A stretch of 64,000 bases of DNA, from positions 497,880-561,879 of the forward strand of contig NZ_AP028155.1 in the NCBI RefSeq assembly GCF_033096445.1, written 5' to 3'. Below are positions 15,996 through 25,670 of this stretch, piece after piece. The position numbers and the translations under genes are program-made. How positions within the stretch are numbered: the stretch's first letter is position 1; each line of letters begins with the position of its first letter. The notes beneath the pieces were generated by a model, which worked only from the letters and a program-made list of their open reading frames with translations, was not told where the DNA came from and did no database searches. The stretch comes from Butyricimonas faecihominis (GTDB taxonomy: Bacteria > Bacteroidota > Bacteroidia > Bacteroidales > Marinifilaceae).

Positions 15996-16910
15996 ATGAG
16001 TATGGGGACGTTAATCGTGTTGCTTGGACCGACAGGAGTGGGGAAAACGGATTTGAGTATCGAGCTGGCCAAGATGTACGGGACGTCGATTATTTCATGT
16101 GATTCTCGACAGATCTACAAGGAAATGTATATAGGAACTGCCGTGCCGGAGCGAGAGCAACTGGAGGCAGTTCCTCATTTTTTTATACAAACAGAGTCTG
16201 TCCGGAATTATTTTAATTGTTGGGAGTTCGAGCAACAAGCACTTCGGAAAATCCGGGAGTTGTTCGAGACGAAAGAGGTGGTGATCATGGCGGGTGGTTC
16301 CATGATGTACATTGACGCCGTGTGTAAAGGTATTGACGAGATGCCCACGATTGACGAGGAAGTGCGTCTTTCCGTGAAAGAGATGTTTGAACGGGATGGA
16401 ATCGAGGCGTTGCGGATGTTGTTGAAAAGGTTGGACCCCGTGTCATATACCACGGTGGATTTGAAGAATGCCAAACGGATCATGCACGCTTTGGAAGTTT
16501 GCCTGATGACTGGAAAGCCTTATTCTTCTTTTTTGACCGGGAGCGTGAAGGAGCGGGAGTTTGACATCGTGAAGATCGGGTTGAACCGGGAAAGGGAAGA
16601 ATTGTTCGACCGGATTAATCGCCGGGTAGATCAGATGGTGGAGGCCGGAATGGAGGAGGAGGCTCGTGAACTTTATCCTTTGCGCTATTTGAATGCCTTG
16701 AACACGGTAGGGTACAAGGAGTGGTTTGATTTTTTTGACGGCAAGTTTGACAGGGAAGAGGCTATCCGGCTAATCAAACGAAATACCCGCCGATATGCAA
16801 AAAAGCAACTTACTTGGTATCGCAATGACTCTGATATTCATTGGTTCCATCCGGATCAAAAAGATGAAATCAAACGATTTCTTTTAAGTTTTGTTGATTT
16901 TAAATTTTAA
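15996..16910 (+). CDS. miaA: tRNA dimethylallyltransferase
   Basis: MiaA adds a dimethylallyl group to N6 of adenosine-37 in tRNAs that read UNN codons. The 304-residue protein has the P-loop GPTGVGKT (11-18), the family motif SCDSRQIYKEM, the AGGSMMYIDA strand and the C-terminal NTRRYAKKQLTWYR. Its length matches the family. MiaB, which acts next on the same base, is encoded at 42336-43667. The gene is flanked by related AT-word repeats on both sides; its ribosome-binding region is made of that repeat (ATCTAAAATG). Confidence 0.97.
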   Translation: MSMGTLIVLLGPTGVGKTDLSIELAKMYGTSIISCDSRQIYKEMYIGTAVPEREQLEAVPHFFIQTESVRNYFNCWEFEQQALRKIRELFETKEVVIMAGGSMMYIDAVCKGIDEMPTIDEEVRLSVKEMFERDGIEALRMLLKRLDPVSYTTVDLKNAKRIMHALEVCLMTGKPYSSFLTGSVKEREFDIVKIGLNREREELFDRINRRVDQMVEAGMEEEARELYPLRYLNALNTVGYKEWFDFFDGKFDREEAIRLIKRNTRRYAKKQLTWYRNDSDIHWFHPDQKDEIKRFLLSFVDFKF

Positions 16911-17056
16911 ATTCCAACCGCACAAGGGCGACGCTTCTTAATTTCCTACTTTCAACTTTTATCTTTTAGTTTTTAACTTTTAGTTTTCTCTGGGAATACC
17001 ATCTTGAAATTGAGATATTTTTCATTTTCAATTTTCAATTCTCCATTTTCAATTAT
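16911..17056. repeat. AT-word repeats downstream of miaA with second CCGCACAAGG core
   Basis: After TTTTAAATTTTAAATT the gap has CCGCACAAGG (16918-16927), then repeats of TTTTAGTTTTTAACTTTTAG (16960-16990) and CATTTTCAATTTTCAATT (about 17022-17055). It lies between convergent genes (miaA and the EamA transporter) and ends at the latter's stop codon. Confidence 0.7.
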
Positions 17057-18049
17057 TTAGTCCGTCATGTATTGTTTCGAGCGATTTTCTTCCACTCGTT
17101 TTGGAGGCATGATCAAGATGAGTAGGGAACCTAGGATGATGATGCAGGCCAAGATGTAATCTCTCGTGTCCAAGTCGGGACGCAAGTCGATGGAGTAGAC
17201 TGCAATCCATGCCTCCAGACCGAAGGTTAGCATGGGCTGGAAGGCCCGGAAGGTCATGAAGGTTTCGGCAGTTGCCGTTTGCAGGGTGGCGTAGTACAGG
17301 TATGTAGAGAGTGAGGTGAGTAGGAAACCTGTCACGCAGGCGGCAATAATCGTCATCGGGTGGAAAATCTCGGTGAGTTTCGGCAGGTAGAGCATTGAAA
17401 AGGGAACGGCCATGAGTTCTTTGGCAAAATAGTGTTCCACGAGGGCGATCAGGATCAAGAAAAGCATGACCGACGTGCCACCCCAGAACATGGTGAATCC
17501 GGAGATCCCGCATTTTTGGCGTACGGAGGTGTTGGGACTGGCGATAGTGGTTTTCTCTACCACGATGGCTCGTGTACAGCTTGCCAGAACTGCTAGGGAG
17601 ACGAGAATGGAGACCCGTAGTTGTATGGCTTCCGGGAGGGTACGGATAAATAGGATAATGCCGACCGTGATCACGAGCATCCCCACGATGTCGCTGCTGT
17701 GGGGGCTTCTCTTGAAAAAGATGTAGGCCAGTATGGCCGTCACGACAACTTCTATGTTGATTAACAGGCTGGTTTCGGTACTGGTGATGTACAGGTAAAC
17801 TGCGGCTAGAAAGAAGTTCCGGAATATTTGCAGCAACGTGTACAACCATGAATAACCGACACCTGCTTTCCAGCCTTCTGCAGTTACAGGTTTTCGGATA
17901 AGTAATAGCGCGACTCCCCCGGCAAAAATCTGCATGGAGGCGAACACGAGGATGTTGGCCTCGTAGTTTAACAGGCAAAAACGGGTGATGACACTGATAA
18001 CTGACCATGTTATAACTGATAGTAAGGCATATAAAGCACCTATTTTCAT
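17057..18049 (-). CDS. EamA/DMT-superfamily transporter
   Basis: A 330-residue integral membrane protein with about ten membrane helices in two repeated halves, the drug/metabolite transporter layout. The N-terminus (MKIGALYALLSVITWSVISV) is a typical first EamA helix. I chose ATG 18049; the frame stays open to 18202 but the added 51 residues are not membrane-like and would overlap the divergent gene. The C-terminus is basic (PPKRVEENRSKQYMTD). Substrates of this family range from amino acids to nucleotide metabolites; none can be inferred. It is divergent from the aldehyde dehydrogenase gene. Confidence 0.85.
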   Translation of the reverse strand: MKIGALYALLSVITWSVISVITRFCLLNYEANILVFASMQIFAGGVALLLIRKPVTAEGWKAGVGYSWLYTLLQIFRNFFLAAVYLYITSTETSLLINIEVVVTAILAYIFFKRSPHSSDIVGMLVITVGIILFIRTLPEAIQLRVSILVSLAVLASCTRAIVVEKTTIASPNTSVRQKCGISGFTMFWGGTSVMLFLILIALVEHYFAKELMAVPFSMLYLPKLTEIFHPMTIIAACVTGFLLTSLSTYLYYATLQTATAETFMTFRAFQPMLTFGLEAWIAVYSIDLRPDLDTRDYILACIIILGSLLILIMPPKRVEENRSKQYMTD

Positions 18050-18118
18050 ATTTCTTTTGTTGTTTCTCTCCGGATATAACGATTCGATGGGGAAAAGGTT
18101 TTTTGTCAAAATAAAATA

Positions 18119-18126
18119 TACCTTTG
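18119..18126 (+). promoter_or_regulatory. -7 box upstream of aldehyde dehydrogenase
   Basis: TACCTTTG matches TAnnTTTG and lies 41 bp before the start codon at 18168. No good -33 TTTG was found at the usual distance; a TTTG at 18102-18105 is too close. Confidence 0.45.
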
Positions 18127-18167
18127 TTTTAGTATTTATAACAACATGATACAGGAATGATTGAGAT

Positions 18168-19544
18168 ATGGTAGAATCGGAAACTAGAAAAGAGGAGTAC
18201 ACGATTCCTTTACGGGAGTTTTTTGATAAGGGAATGACAAGGGAGGTCGCTTGCAGGATAGGACGTTTGAGGGCGTTGAGGCGGGCTATTACCGGACAGA
18301 TGGAAGAGATAAATGCGGCTTTGTGGAGTGATTTGAGAAAGTCGGGGGGAGAGGCTTACCTGACGGAGATCGGTATGGTGTTGGGGGAGATTGATTATCA
18401 CGTGAAACATTTGAGACGGTGGGTGAAACCCCGACGATTGGCAACCCCGTTGGCTTTTTGGCCCTCGAAAAGCCGGATCATGTACGAGCCGTATGGTGTT
18501 GTGTTGATCATCGCCCCTTGGAATTACCCGTTTCAATTATTGTTGGAACCTTTAATTGGTGCCATCTCTGCCGGGAATTGTGTTGTGTTGAAACCGTCTC
18601 CTTTTGCCCCGGCAACGGCGGAGGTTATAAAGAAAATTGTTGCGGCGGTTTTTGAACCCGGTCATGTCGCCGTGTTTGATGGAGAAGGGGATGTGGTGGA
18701 GCAATTGTTGAAAGAGCGTTTTGATTATATTTTTTTCACGGGAGGACCCCGTTTCGGACAGCATGTTATGGAAATGGCGGCGAAACATTTAACCCCGGTA
18801 ACTTTAGAGTTGGGCGGGAAAAGTCCTTGTATTGTGGGGCGTGGTGCGAACGTGGAGATTGCGGCTCGTCGTACGGCTTGGGGAAAGTTTATCAATGCCG
18901 GGCAGACGTGTGTTGCCCCCGATTACGTGTTTGTGCATGAAGATCAACGGGCAGAGTTTGTGGAGGCCATAAGACTGGCCGTGAAACGATTTTATGGGGA
19001 TCGCCCGTATGAAAGTCCCGATTATCCGCGGATTGTTCACTGGGAGGGAACAGAAAGATTAGCGCACTTGATGCATTCTTCCGGACAGGTGGTTATCGGG
19101 GGTGAGGTGAACGTGGAGGAAAAGTATATTGCTCCTACGGTACTGATTGACGTGGACCCGAATAGTCCGATTATGCGGGAAGAAATATTTGGTCCCATTC
19201 TGCCCGTGCTGACCTACCGGGAGATAGATGACGTGATTCGTTTCGTGAATAAACGGGAGAAACCCTTGGCCCTGTATTATTTCGGACCCGAGCGAGAGGC
19301 TCGTGAAGTGTTAAACCGGACCTCTTCGGGAGGGGCTTGTGTGAACGACACGATCGTGCATCTGGCAAATCCCCGTTTGCCTTTCGGGGGCGTGGGAATG
19401 AGTGGCATCGGAAAGTATCACGGGAAAGCGAGTTTTGAACTTTTCAGTAATTTGCGTTCCGTGGTAAAATCTTTCACATTTTTTGATAACCATTTCCGTT
19501 ATCCCCCGTATAAACACTTGAATTTATTGAAAAAATTCATGTAA
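18168..19544 (+). CDS. class 3-type NAD(P)-dependent aldehyde dehydrogenase
   Basis: A 458-residue ALDH of the short class 3/fatty-aldehyde group, which oxidises aldehydes to acids. The active-site Cys248 is in [10 protein letters not shown] and the general base Glu214 in [10 protein letters not shown]. The Rossmann motif FTGGPRFG and the [19 protein letters not shown] segment are clear. It lacks the long N-terminal extension of tetrameric ALDHs. It ends at TAA 19544, 41 bp before rubredoxin. Substrate may be a medium or long aldehyde; this is family inference. Confidence 0.94.
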   Translation: MVESETRKEEYTIPLREFFDKGMTREVACRIGRLRALRRAITGQMEEINAALWSDLRKSGGEAYLTEIGMVLGEIDYHVKHLRRWVKPRRLATPLAFWPSKSRIMYEPYGVVLIIAPWNYPFQLLLEPLIGAISAGNCVVLKPSPFAPATAEVIKKIVAAVFEPGHVAVFDGEGDVVEQLLKERFDYIFFTGGPRFGQHVMEMAAKHLTPVTLELGGKSPCIVGRGANVEIAARRTAWGKFINAGQTCVAPDYVFVHEDQRAEFVEAIRLAVKRFYGDRPYESPDYPRIVHWEGTERLAHLMHSSGQVVIGGEVNVEEKYIAPTVLIDVDPNSPIMREEIFGPILPVLTYREIDDVIRFVNKREKPLALYYFGPEREAREVLNRTSSGGACVNDTIVHLANPRLPFGGVGMSGIGKYHGKASFELFSNLRSVVKSFTFFDNHFRYPPYKHLNLLKKFM

Positions 19545-19585
19545 TGTCTGGTGAGTTTATTATATTTGTTGGAAACTTTAAAACA

Positions 19586-19759
19586 ATGAAGACTATGAAA
19601 AAGTACATTTGCACAGTATGTAGTTATATTTATGATCCTGCAGTAGGAGATCCGGATGGTGGAATCGCACCTGGAACCGCATTTGAAGATATTCCGGAAG
19701 ATTGGGTTTGCCCGCTTTGTGGCGTCGGTAAAGAGGATTTCGAACCGGTAGAGGAGTAA
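19586..19759 (+). CDS. rubredoxin
   Basis: A 57-residue electron-transfer protein with a mononuclear iron site held by two Cys pairs: [12 protein letters not shown] and [13 protein letters not shown]. The [20 protein letters not shown] stretch is the standard rubredoxin core. ATG 19586 (MKTMKKYIC) or ATG 19595 (MKKYIC) are both plausible; upstream in-frame ATG 19544 is outside the family and overlaps the previous stop. A -7 box TATATTTG lies at 19561-19568, so it may have its own promoter. In anaerobes it usually donates electrons to rubrerythrin or oxygen reductases. Confidence 0.95.
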   Translation: MKTMKKYICTVCSYIYDPAVGDPDGGIAPGTAFEDIPEDWVCPLCGVGKEDFEPVEE

Positions 19760-19844
19760 AGAAAGTTAAAAGATAAAAACTAAAAGATAAAAGTTGAAAG
19801 CTGTAAAAGTTCCATTTTTATCTTTTAGTTTTTAACTTTTATCT
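19760..19844. repeat. inverted AT-word repeat after rubredoxin
   Basis: Left arm repeats AAAAGATAAAAACTAAAAGA (about 19767-19795); the right arm repeats TTTTTATCTTTTAGTTTTTA (about 19815-19844). The arms are imperfect complements with a short unique centre. The element lies directly next to the perfect terminator at 19845-19890. Confidence 0.7.
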
Positions 19845-19890
19845 TAATAAAAATAGAGGCGAATCGTGAGATTCGCCTCTATTTTTATTA
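19845..19890. terminator. bidirectional intrinsic terminator (rubredoxin / fumarase)
   Basis: Perfect 21-bp arms (19845-19865 and 19870-19890) around a GTGA loop; the GC-rich inner stem is AGAGGCGAATC and the outer part is A/T-rich, giving T-runs in both directions. The fumarase stop codon (TAA on the minus strand, 19888-19890) is inside the stem. Confidence 0.9.
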
Positions 19891-21498
19891 GTGTGCCCAT
19901 TCGGCAAAGAAGTCATTTCCCTTGTCATCCACGATGATGAATGCGGGGAAGTTTTCCACCCGTATTTTACGGATAGCTTCCATTCCCAATTCTTCAAAGG
20001 CAACGATTTCTACTGATTTAATACTTTCTTTGGCCAAGATCGCTGCCGGTCCGCCGATAGATCCCAAGTAGAATCCACCGTGTTTCTTACAAGCATCTGT
20101 AACAGTTTGAGAGCGGTTACCCTTGGCAACCATGATCATAGAACCACCGTGATCTTGGAAAAGGTCAACATAGGGATCCATACGTCCTGCCGTGGTAGGT
20201 CCGAAGCTTCCGGAGGCCATTCCTTTCGGGGTTTTAGCCGGTCCTGCGTAGTAAATCGGATGATTCTTAAAATATTCCGGCATGGGCTTGCCTTCATCCA
20301 GCATGGCTTTGATGCGGGCATGTGCGATATCGCGGGCAACGATAAGTGTTCCGGACAAGTTCAGACGGGTTTTAACCGGATATTTTCTTAGTTCTTTCAA
20401 TACTTCTTCCATCGGTTGGTCGAGGTCAATGTTTACGGCGGGGGCTAATGCCGGGTTCTCTGCCGGTAAGAAACGAGCCGGGTTCTTTTCCAGTTGTTCC
20501 AGAAAGATACCGTCTTCCGTGATTTTAGCCTTGATGTTCCGGTCGGCACTACAACTTACACCGATACCCACGGGGCAGGATGCCGCGTGACGAGGCATAC
20601 GGATGACCCGCACGTCGTGTACCCAGTATTTACCACCAAATTGGGCCCCGATGCCCATGTCTTGGCAGATTTTCTGAATTTTGGCTTCCCATTCCAGATC
20701 ACGGAATGCCTGACCGCCATCATTTCCTTCGGTCGGAAGATTGTCATAATACCCCGCGGAAGCTTTCTTCACGGTTGTTAAGCAAGCTTCGGCAGAGGTT
20801 CCGCCAATGACTACTGCCAGATGGTAGGGTGGACAGGCTGATGTTCCCAAGTCTTTCACTTTGTCCTTGATGAACTTGGTCAGTGCTTCCTCGGTCAACA
20901 AGGCTTTGGTCTGTTGGTACAGGAACGTCTTGTTTGCAGAACCACCGCCTTTGGTGATGAACAGGAACTCGTATTTATTTCCTTGAGTGGCATACAGGTC
21001 GATTTGGGCCGGTAGGTTCGTACCGCTGTTTTTCTCATCGAACATGGTGTAGGGAACTACTTGAGAATAACGCAGGTTACGATCCCGATAGGTTTCGAAT
21101 ACTCCTTTGCTGATGGCTTCCGCGTCATTGCCGTCAGTCCACACGTTTTCGCCTTTCTTACCGATAGCGATGGCTGTACCCGTGTCCTGACAGGTGGGAA
21201 GTTCGCCTTCAGCGGAAACCACTTGGTTCATCAACATGGTATGGGCCACGAATTTATCATTGTCGCTGGCTTCTGGATCTTTCAGTATATTAGCTAATTT
21301 CTGCAAGTGAGAGGCACGCAGGTAAAAAGAAACATCTGCATAGGCTTCACGGGCGAGTAATTCAAGCCCTTCTTTTTGGATTTTCAATATTTTACGTCCT
21401 TCAACTTCAATCGTTTTCACGTAGTCTTTTGTCAGTAAGCGATATTCCGTACTATCTTTTTGAATCGGAAATGGTTCTTGATACTTGAATTCTGCCAT
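19888..21498 (-). CDS. class I fumarate hydratase (iron-sulfur, oxygen-sensitive)
   Basis: A 536-residue 4Fe-4S fumarase of the FumA/FumB type, interconverting fumarate and malate in the reductive branch used by anaerobic Bacteroidota to make succinate. The N-terminal domain has [17 protein letters not shown] with a cluster-ligand candidate Cys, plus [16 protein letters not shown]. The C-terminal beta domain has [16 protein letters not shown] and [15 protein letters not shown]. Length matches the family (about 540). It is transcribed alone. No promoter box was recognised in the gap 21499-21603. Confidence 0.96.
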   Translation of the reverse strand: MAEFKYQEPFPIQKDSTEYRLLTKDYVKTIEVEGRKILKIQKEGLELLAREAYADVSFYLRASHLQKLANILKDPEASDNDKFVAHTMLMNQVVSAEGELPTCQDTGTAIAIGKKGENVWTDGNDAEAISKGVFETYRDRNLRYSQVVPYTMFDEKNSGTNLPAQIDLYATQGNKYEFLFITKGGGSANKTFLYQQTKALLTEEALTKFIKDKVKDLGTSACPPYHLAVVIGGTSAEACLTTVKKASAGYYDNLPTEGNDGGQAFRDLEWEAKIQKICQDMGIGAQFGGKYWVHDVRVIRMPRHAASCPVGIGVSCSADRNIKAKITEDGIFLEQLEKNPARFLPAENPALAPAVNIDLDQPMEEVLKELRKYPVKTRLNLSGTLIVARDIAHARIKAMLDEGKPMPEYFKNHPIYYAGPAKTPKGMASGSFGPTTAGRMDPYVDLFQDHGGSMIMVAKGNRSQTVTDACKKHGGFYLGSIGGPAAILAKESIKSVEIVAFEELGMEAIRKIRVENFPAFIIVDDKGNDFFAEWAH

Positions 21499-21603
21499 AA
21501 TTCTATCTTGTTTTAGTGTTGTAAATATTTTTATTCCTATAACGGAAAAATTTCTTTAATATGTCGCAACGAAATTAGAATTAATAAATGAGAAGTCCAA
21601 TAA

Positions 21604-21632
21604 AAAAGCCGGACAAATTTGGTCCGGCTTTT
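21604..21632 (-). terminator. intrinsic terminator of the DUF5117 metalloprotease
   Basis: Perfect 11-bp arms AAAAGCCGGAC (21604-21614) and GTCCGGCTTTT (21622-21632) lie 20 bp after the minus-strand stop of the metalloprotease, and the minus-strand transcript ends in a T-run. Confidence 0.85.
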
Positions 21633-21651
21633 ATAGATATTAGACTAATGA

Positions 21652-24222
21652 TTAGTCTTTGAATAACTTGTCAATAGTCATGATTTGGTAATCGTAGAAT
21701 GCGCGGGTAGCGGCATTTCCGGTTCCCCGTTTTTCTTTGTAAAGAGCTTGTACTTTCTTCAACAATGATAACATGGCAGGACGTCCTACTGATGCTGGAA
21801 GTGTGGCAGCTTTCATGGTCAAACGGAAGTAGTCGTATTCTCCCAAGTTGCATTCTGCATGGCTACACAGCTTATGCTGGCTATTCACGCTGTTTTCCAA
21901 GCTAGCTAAAGCTTGCGCCGGATCAATAGAGGCAAAACCTCTTTTTGGAGCTGATGCGGAGGCTGCAGTTTGAAGACCGCTCATTTGGCTGGCAATCGTT
22001 ACCAAGGCGGTTTGTAGGTTCATTTCCTCGTGTGAAAGTGAACGGGACGCGATGGTCGGAGCCATAAGTAACTTGTAAGCGTCATTCACGTATACATCAA
22101 GCTTGTAAGCGTCCTTCTGACCGGAACGTTCTCCTTCATATACACTACCAAGAGAACCTGCGCTGAAGATTTTACCTACCACGGCGTATTGCAGTTGGTC
22201 GTACATGTTCGGGTCTAATTCCAATTTTTCTCTCAGGTCTTTCGTGATCAACCATTTTGGACAAGTGGTTACTTCGTTTACTAACCATTTGATTGCTTCT
22301 TGCTGTTTGGCTTTCGGGATGTATTTTTTAGCTACACCACCTTTGCCGTCTTGTACCAAGTCCGTGAATTCAACACCACCGGGGTAAGCCAACACGTGGC
22401 TAAGCATTCTTTGGTACTGGCTCAAGATTCCATTGTAGTACATTTTTATGTCTTTATACGAGGCTCCCGGTTTGCTGCACCATTGTTCCAAGTTGTTCAT
22501 GATGATCTTGAGGTTCTTGATACAAAGTGAATTGGCTTTCACGTGATCATCTCCTAAATCTTCTGTTTGGTCTGTCGGGTCGAGAGTTTGCGGGAATTGC
22601 TGTGCCCCGAAACGATACATCGGATCGTCAGATTTTTCTTCGATCCAGCTATTTAATGTTGCGACTTCGGCTTCCGGGGTATTAGCGTTCGGGATAATCC
22701 GGTAACCCCAGTTGATAGCGTAAATGTCGTATACTCCTAGCACGGGCGGAACGAGGTTTACACCGCGTTCGTAGTCTCCGGGTTGAGCCACGTAGTTATT
22801 ACGGGCATAGTCCATGATACTCGGGGTGGTTCCGTATTTTTTCGTGAATGACGGGCTGCGTAATGAGTCCACGGGGAAAGAGTAACTTGCACCCATGTTG
22901 TGCATCAGACCTAACGTGTGTCCGATTTCGTGTGATGCCACGTAGCGTAAAGATTCGTTCATCACGTCGTCACTAAATACTTCCGTACGAACGCGAGGAT
23001 CAACGGCTCCCGTCTGAACGAACCGCCAGTCGTGTACAAGAGAAATCACGTTGTGATACCAGATCACGTCAGCCACGAGAATCTCACCGCTACGAGGATC
23101 CACGTAACTCGGTCCCATGGCGTTAGCGGTAGGGGTTACGGCATAACGTACACAGTTGTAACGAATATCGTCCGGGTCAAAGTTAGGATCATCGGTCGGG
23201 TAGTCTTTGGCGATGATTGCGTTTTTGAAACCGGCTTTCTCGAAAGCGATGTTCCAATCTTCAATACCTTGTTTAACAGCACCTCTCCATTTTTCAGGGA
23301 ATGCGTTATCCACGTAGAACACGATCGGTTTTACCGGCTCCACGAGTTCTCCGCGCAAGTAAGCGGCCATATCTTTGGGCTCGATTCTCCAACGGTGGAT
23401 GAATTCGAAATCTTCCACGCGGTCTTTATCGCTCGTGTAGAAGTTCCGGGGAGTACTGAAATAACCGACACGTCTGTCTTTGTAACGCATGGGCATGGGA
23501 TCTTTGTCCAGTTCGACAACAGAACGACGAACAACAAGGGTAAGAGGACCGTTTTGTCCGTTATAGTTCATTTGAGAGGAGATTTCCATGTTTCGAGGGA
23601 AGTTCTTTACCTCTTTCACGCGAGATGCGGATGGGTCGAACATGGCGCTCGGTTTTTTACCTGTCATCGGGCTGGAGCCCATCGGGGTAATACATTTTTC
23701 ATCCCGTCCGAAGAATGCGGTCATGTCGATCAACAACGTGTCACCCTTGGTGGCTTTCACCTCGAAAGTCTTCATGATCGGGTCATTGAAGTTCCGTTTG
23801 AAAGATGGGGCGATAGGATCACCTTCTCTTAACACGTCCTCGCAAAGCACGGAGTGCATGTACACGTTCGTGGAATCCGTTGAGAAACGAACCATGAACG
23901 GGTCATTAATCATCTGGCCTGCCACGAAATCGGTCGGGGCGCTGGTTTCAGAAAGACGATTGGCAATCAAGTAGATCTTGTCCAAGTTACGAGCTTGGAT
24001 GGCCCACATTAAGGTTCCTTTCGGGGTGTAGTAAGCATCAATAACTCCCGGCAAGTGTTTAGCTCCTTTCACTTGCTTGTCAAAAGCGGATTCTTTAGGA
24101 GCAGGAGGTGTTGCGGTCTGTTCGGTTTTTGCTTTTTTCTTCTTTTTCTTGAAAGGGAAAGCTTGTGCCGTGGGCCCTGCAAGTAATGACAGGGCGACAA
24201 CCGCGAGTAAAATTTTCCTCAT
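21652..24222 (-). CDS. secreted zinc-dependent metalloprotease (DUF5118/DUF5117/Met-zincin), second copy
   Basis: An 856-residue paralogue of the protein at 3266-5902. A Sec signal (LLAVVALSLLAGPTAQA) precedes a lysine-rich segment. The zinc motif HEIGHTLGLMH covers residues 431-441, and IMDYARNNYVAQPGD follows as the Met-turn region. Shared stretches such as MEPKDMAAYLRGELVEPVKP-like sequence show common ancestry. It is expected to act outside the inner membrane as an endopeptidase. Unlike the first copy it is a single-gene unit with its own terminator and no SusCD neighbour, so its role may be broader. Confidence 0.9.
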   Translation of the reverse strand: MRKILLAVVALSLLAGPTAQAFPFKKKKKKAKTEQTATPPAPKESAFDKQVKGAKHLPGVIDAYYTPKGTLMWAIQARNLDKIYLIANRLSETSAPTDFVAGQMINDPFMVRFSTDSTNVYMHSVLCEDVLREGDPIAPSFKRNFNDPIMKTFEVKATKGDTLLIDMTAFFGRDEKCITPMGSSPMTGKKPSAMFDPSASRVKEVKNFPRNMEISSQMNYNGQNGPLTLVVRRSVVELDKDPMPMRYKDRRVGYFSTPRNFYTSDKDRVEDFEFIHRWRIEPKDMAAYLRGELVEPVKPIVFYVDNAFPEKWRGAVKQGIEDWNIAFEKAGFKNAIIAKDYPTDDPNFDPDDIRYNCVRYAVTPTANAMGPSYVDPRSGEILVADVIWYHNVISLVHDWRFVQTGAVDPRVRTEVFSDDVMNESLRYVASHEIGHTLGLMHNMGASYSFPVDSLRSPSFTKKYGTTPSIMDYARNNYVAQPGDYERGVNLVPPVLGVYDIYAINWGYRIIPNANTPEAEVATLNSWIEEKSDDPMYRFGAQQFPQTLDPTDQTEDLGDDHVKANSLCIKNLKIIMNNLEQWCSKPGASYKDIKMYYNGILSQYQRMLSHVLAYPGGVEFTDLVQDGKGGVAKKYIPKAKQQEAIKWLVNEVTTCPKWLITKDLREKLELDPNMYDQLQYAVVGKIFSAGSLGSVYEGERSGQKDAYKLDVYVNDAYKLLMAPTIASRSLSHEEMNLQTALVTIASQMSGLQTAASASAPKRGFASIDPAQALASLENSVNSQHKLCSHAECNLGEYDYFRLTMKAATLPASVGRPAMLSLLKKVQALYKEKRGTGNAATRAFYDYQIMTIDKLFKD

Positions 24223-24380
24223 AGTTCTCTTCGTTTAATCAATTAATTATATCTCGTTTATTAGATTTGTGTGCATACATTCTTGTGCAATGCTTTCAAC
24301 AACGGGCGAAGATATGTAAAAAAGAATCGAATTTATCTTACCGTTTTGTTAAAGTTTCATCTGAAAGACGATTATTATTG

Positions 24381-24388
24381 TACCTTTG
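24381..24388 (+). promoter_or_regulatory. -7 box upstream of the M48 protease gene
   Basis: TACCTTTG lies 28 bp before the start codon at 24417 and matches TAnnTTTG. The -33 region has only a weak TTTC at about 24356. Confidence 0.5.
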
Positions 24389-24416
24389 CAAGCAATGAAT
24401 CTTAAAAACAGATAAA

Positions 24417-25658
24417 ATGAGTTCCGAAACCATATTTTTTATCATTGTTGTTTTCCTGTGCTTGGATTTCGTGTTGGAGAGAATATTGGAATCTTTGAAT
24501 TCTAAACATATGTCTCCCGTGTTACCCGATAGTCTAAAGGGAATTTATGACGAGAAGGAGTATAGTCGTTTTCAATCCTACAAGCGGGAAAACGGACGGT
24601 TGGATAGCTGGAGTTCCGGAGTCGGGTTTGTTGTGATGATCGTGTTTCTCGTGGCAGGAGGTTTCGGGTGGTATAATAGTTGGGTGGTTTCTCTGACGGA
24701 TAGTGTGGTCTGGCAGACCATCCTTTTCGTGGTGGGGCTTTCCGTGGCTTCTTCCGTGTTGGATATACCTTTTGATTATTACGCGACTTTCCGGATAGAG
24801 GAAAAGTATGGGTTTAATAAGACTACGAGGCGGGTCTACTGGCTGGATACGGTGAAAGAGTTGGTCCTTTCGTTGGTGTTGGGAGGGGTGTTGTTGGCGC
24901 TTGTGGTGTGGTTCTACACGTGGGCGGGGACTTATTTTTGGTTGTACGCTTGGGGTGCTGTTACCCTGTTTTCCGTGTTTATGGCCATGTTCTACTCGCA
25001 ATTGATCGTGCCTTTGTTTAATAAGCAGACGCCTTTACAAGAAGGTTCGTTGAGGGATAAGATACAGGCTTTTGCGGGGAAAGTCGGGTTCAAATTGGAT
25101 AATATATACGTGATTGACGGTTCGAAACGCTCCACGAAAGCAAATGCTTATTTCACGGGGCTGGGGCCTAAAAAGCGGGTCGTGTTGTATGACACGTTGA
25201 TTGACGAGTTGACGGAAGAGGAGATTGTGGCCGTGCTGGCTCATGAGATCGGGCATTACAAGAAACGACACACGTTACGTTCTATGGTGGTTTCCGTGAT
25301 ACAGATGGGGGTGCTTTTCTGGTTGTTTTCCCTGTGCGTGAATAACGCGGCTTTGTCAGAGGCGCTGGGTGGGGACCGGGCATATTTCCAGTTGGGATTA
25401 ATCGCTTTTGCCATATTGTATTCTCCCGTGAATTTGATTTTGGGAATCGGGATGAACGTGTGGTCCCGGAGTAACGAGTATGAAGCAGATGCTTTTGCGG
25501 CCCGGTATTACGAGGGTGATTACTTGGTATCCGGTTTGAAGAAAATATCGGTGAAGTCGTTAAGTAACTTGACGCCCCATCCTTTGTACGAGTATATCTA
25601 TTATTCTCATCCGTCGTTATTGAAACGGATAGATGCTATAAAACGTATTCACGAATAA
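24417..25658 (+). CDS. M48-family membrane metallopeptidase (Ste24/CAAX protease 1-like)
   Basis: A 413-residue multipass membrane zinc peptidase. The motif HEIGHYKKRH (zinc site 276-280) and the downstream SNEYEADAFAARYY (third ligand Glu) match the Ste24 group, as do the long N-terminal membrane region and FNKTTRRVYWLDTVKE-type segment. Bacterial members act in membrane protein quality control; protein prenylation is not expected in this host. Length is close to yeast Ste24 (453). It lies 12 bp upstream of cinA, so both are likely on one transcript. Confidence 0.93.
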   Translation: MSSETIFFIIVVFLCLDFVLERILESLNSKHMSPVLPDSLKGIYDEKEYSRFQSYKRENGRLDSWSSGVGFVVMIVFLVAGGFGWYNSWVVSLTDSVVWQTILFVVGLSVASSVLDIPFDYYATFRIEEKYGFNKTTRRVYWLDTVKELVLSLVLGGVLLALVVWFYTWAGTYFWLYAWGAVTLFSVFMAMFYSQLIVPLFNKQTPLQEGSLRDKIQAFAGKVGFKLDNIYVIDGSKRSTKANAYFTGLGPKKRVVLYDTLIDELTEEEIVAVLAHEIGHYKKRHTLRSMVVSVIQMGVLFWLFSLCVNNAALSEALGGDRAYFQLGLIAFAILYSPVNLILGIGMNVWSRSNEYEADAFAARYYEGDYLVSGLKKISVKSLSNLTPHPLYEYIYYSHPSLLKRIDAIKRIHE

Positions 25659-25670
25659 AAATATAAACGA

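Noticed and set aside
17049..18008. A 319-codon minus-strand frame overlapping the EamA transporter
   Set aside because: It is another frame of the same strand with His/Arg-rich sequence typical of shadow frames; the other frame gives a proper ten-helix transporter.
23032..23832. A 266-codon plus-strand frame opposite the second metalloprotease
   Set aside because: Val/His-rich shadow of the conserved minus-strand gene with its zinc motif.
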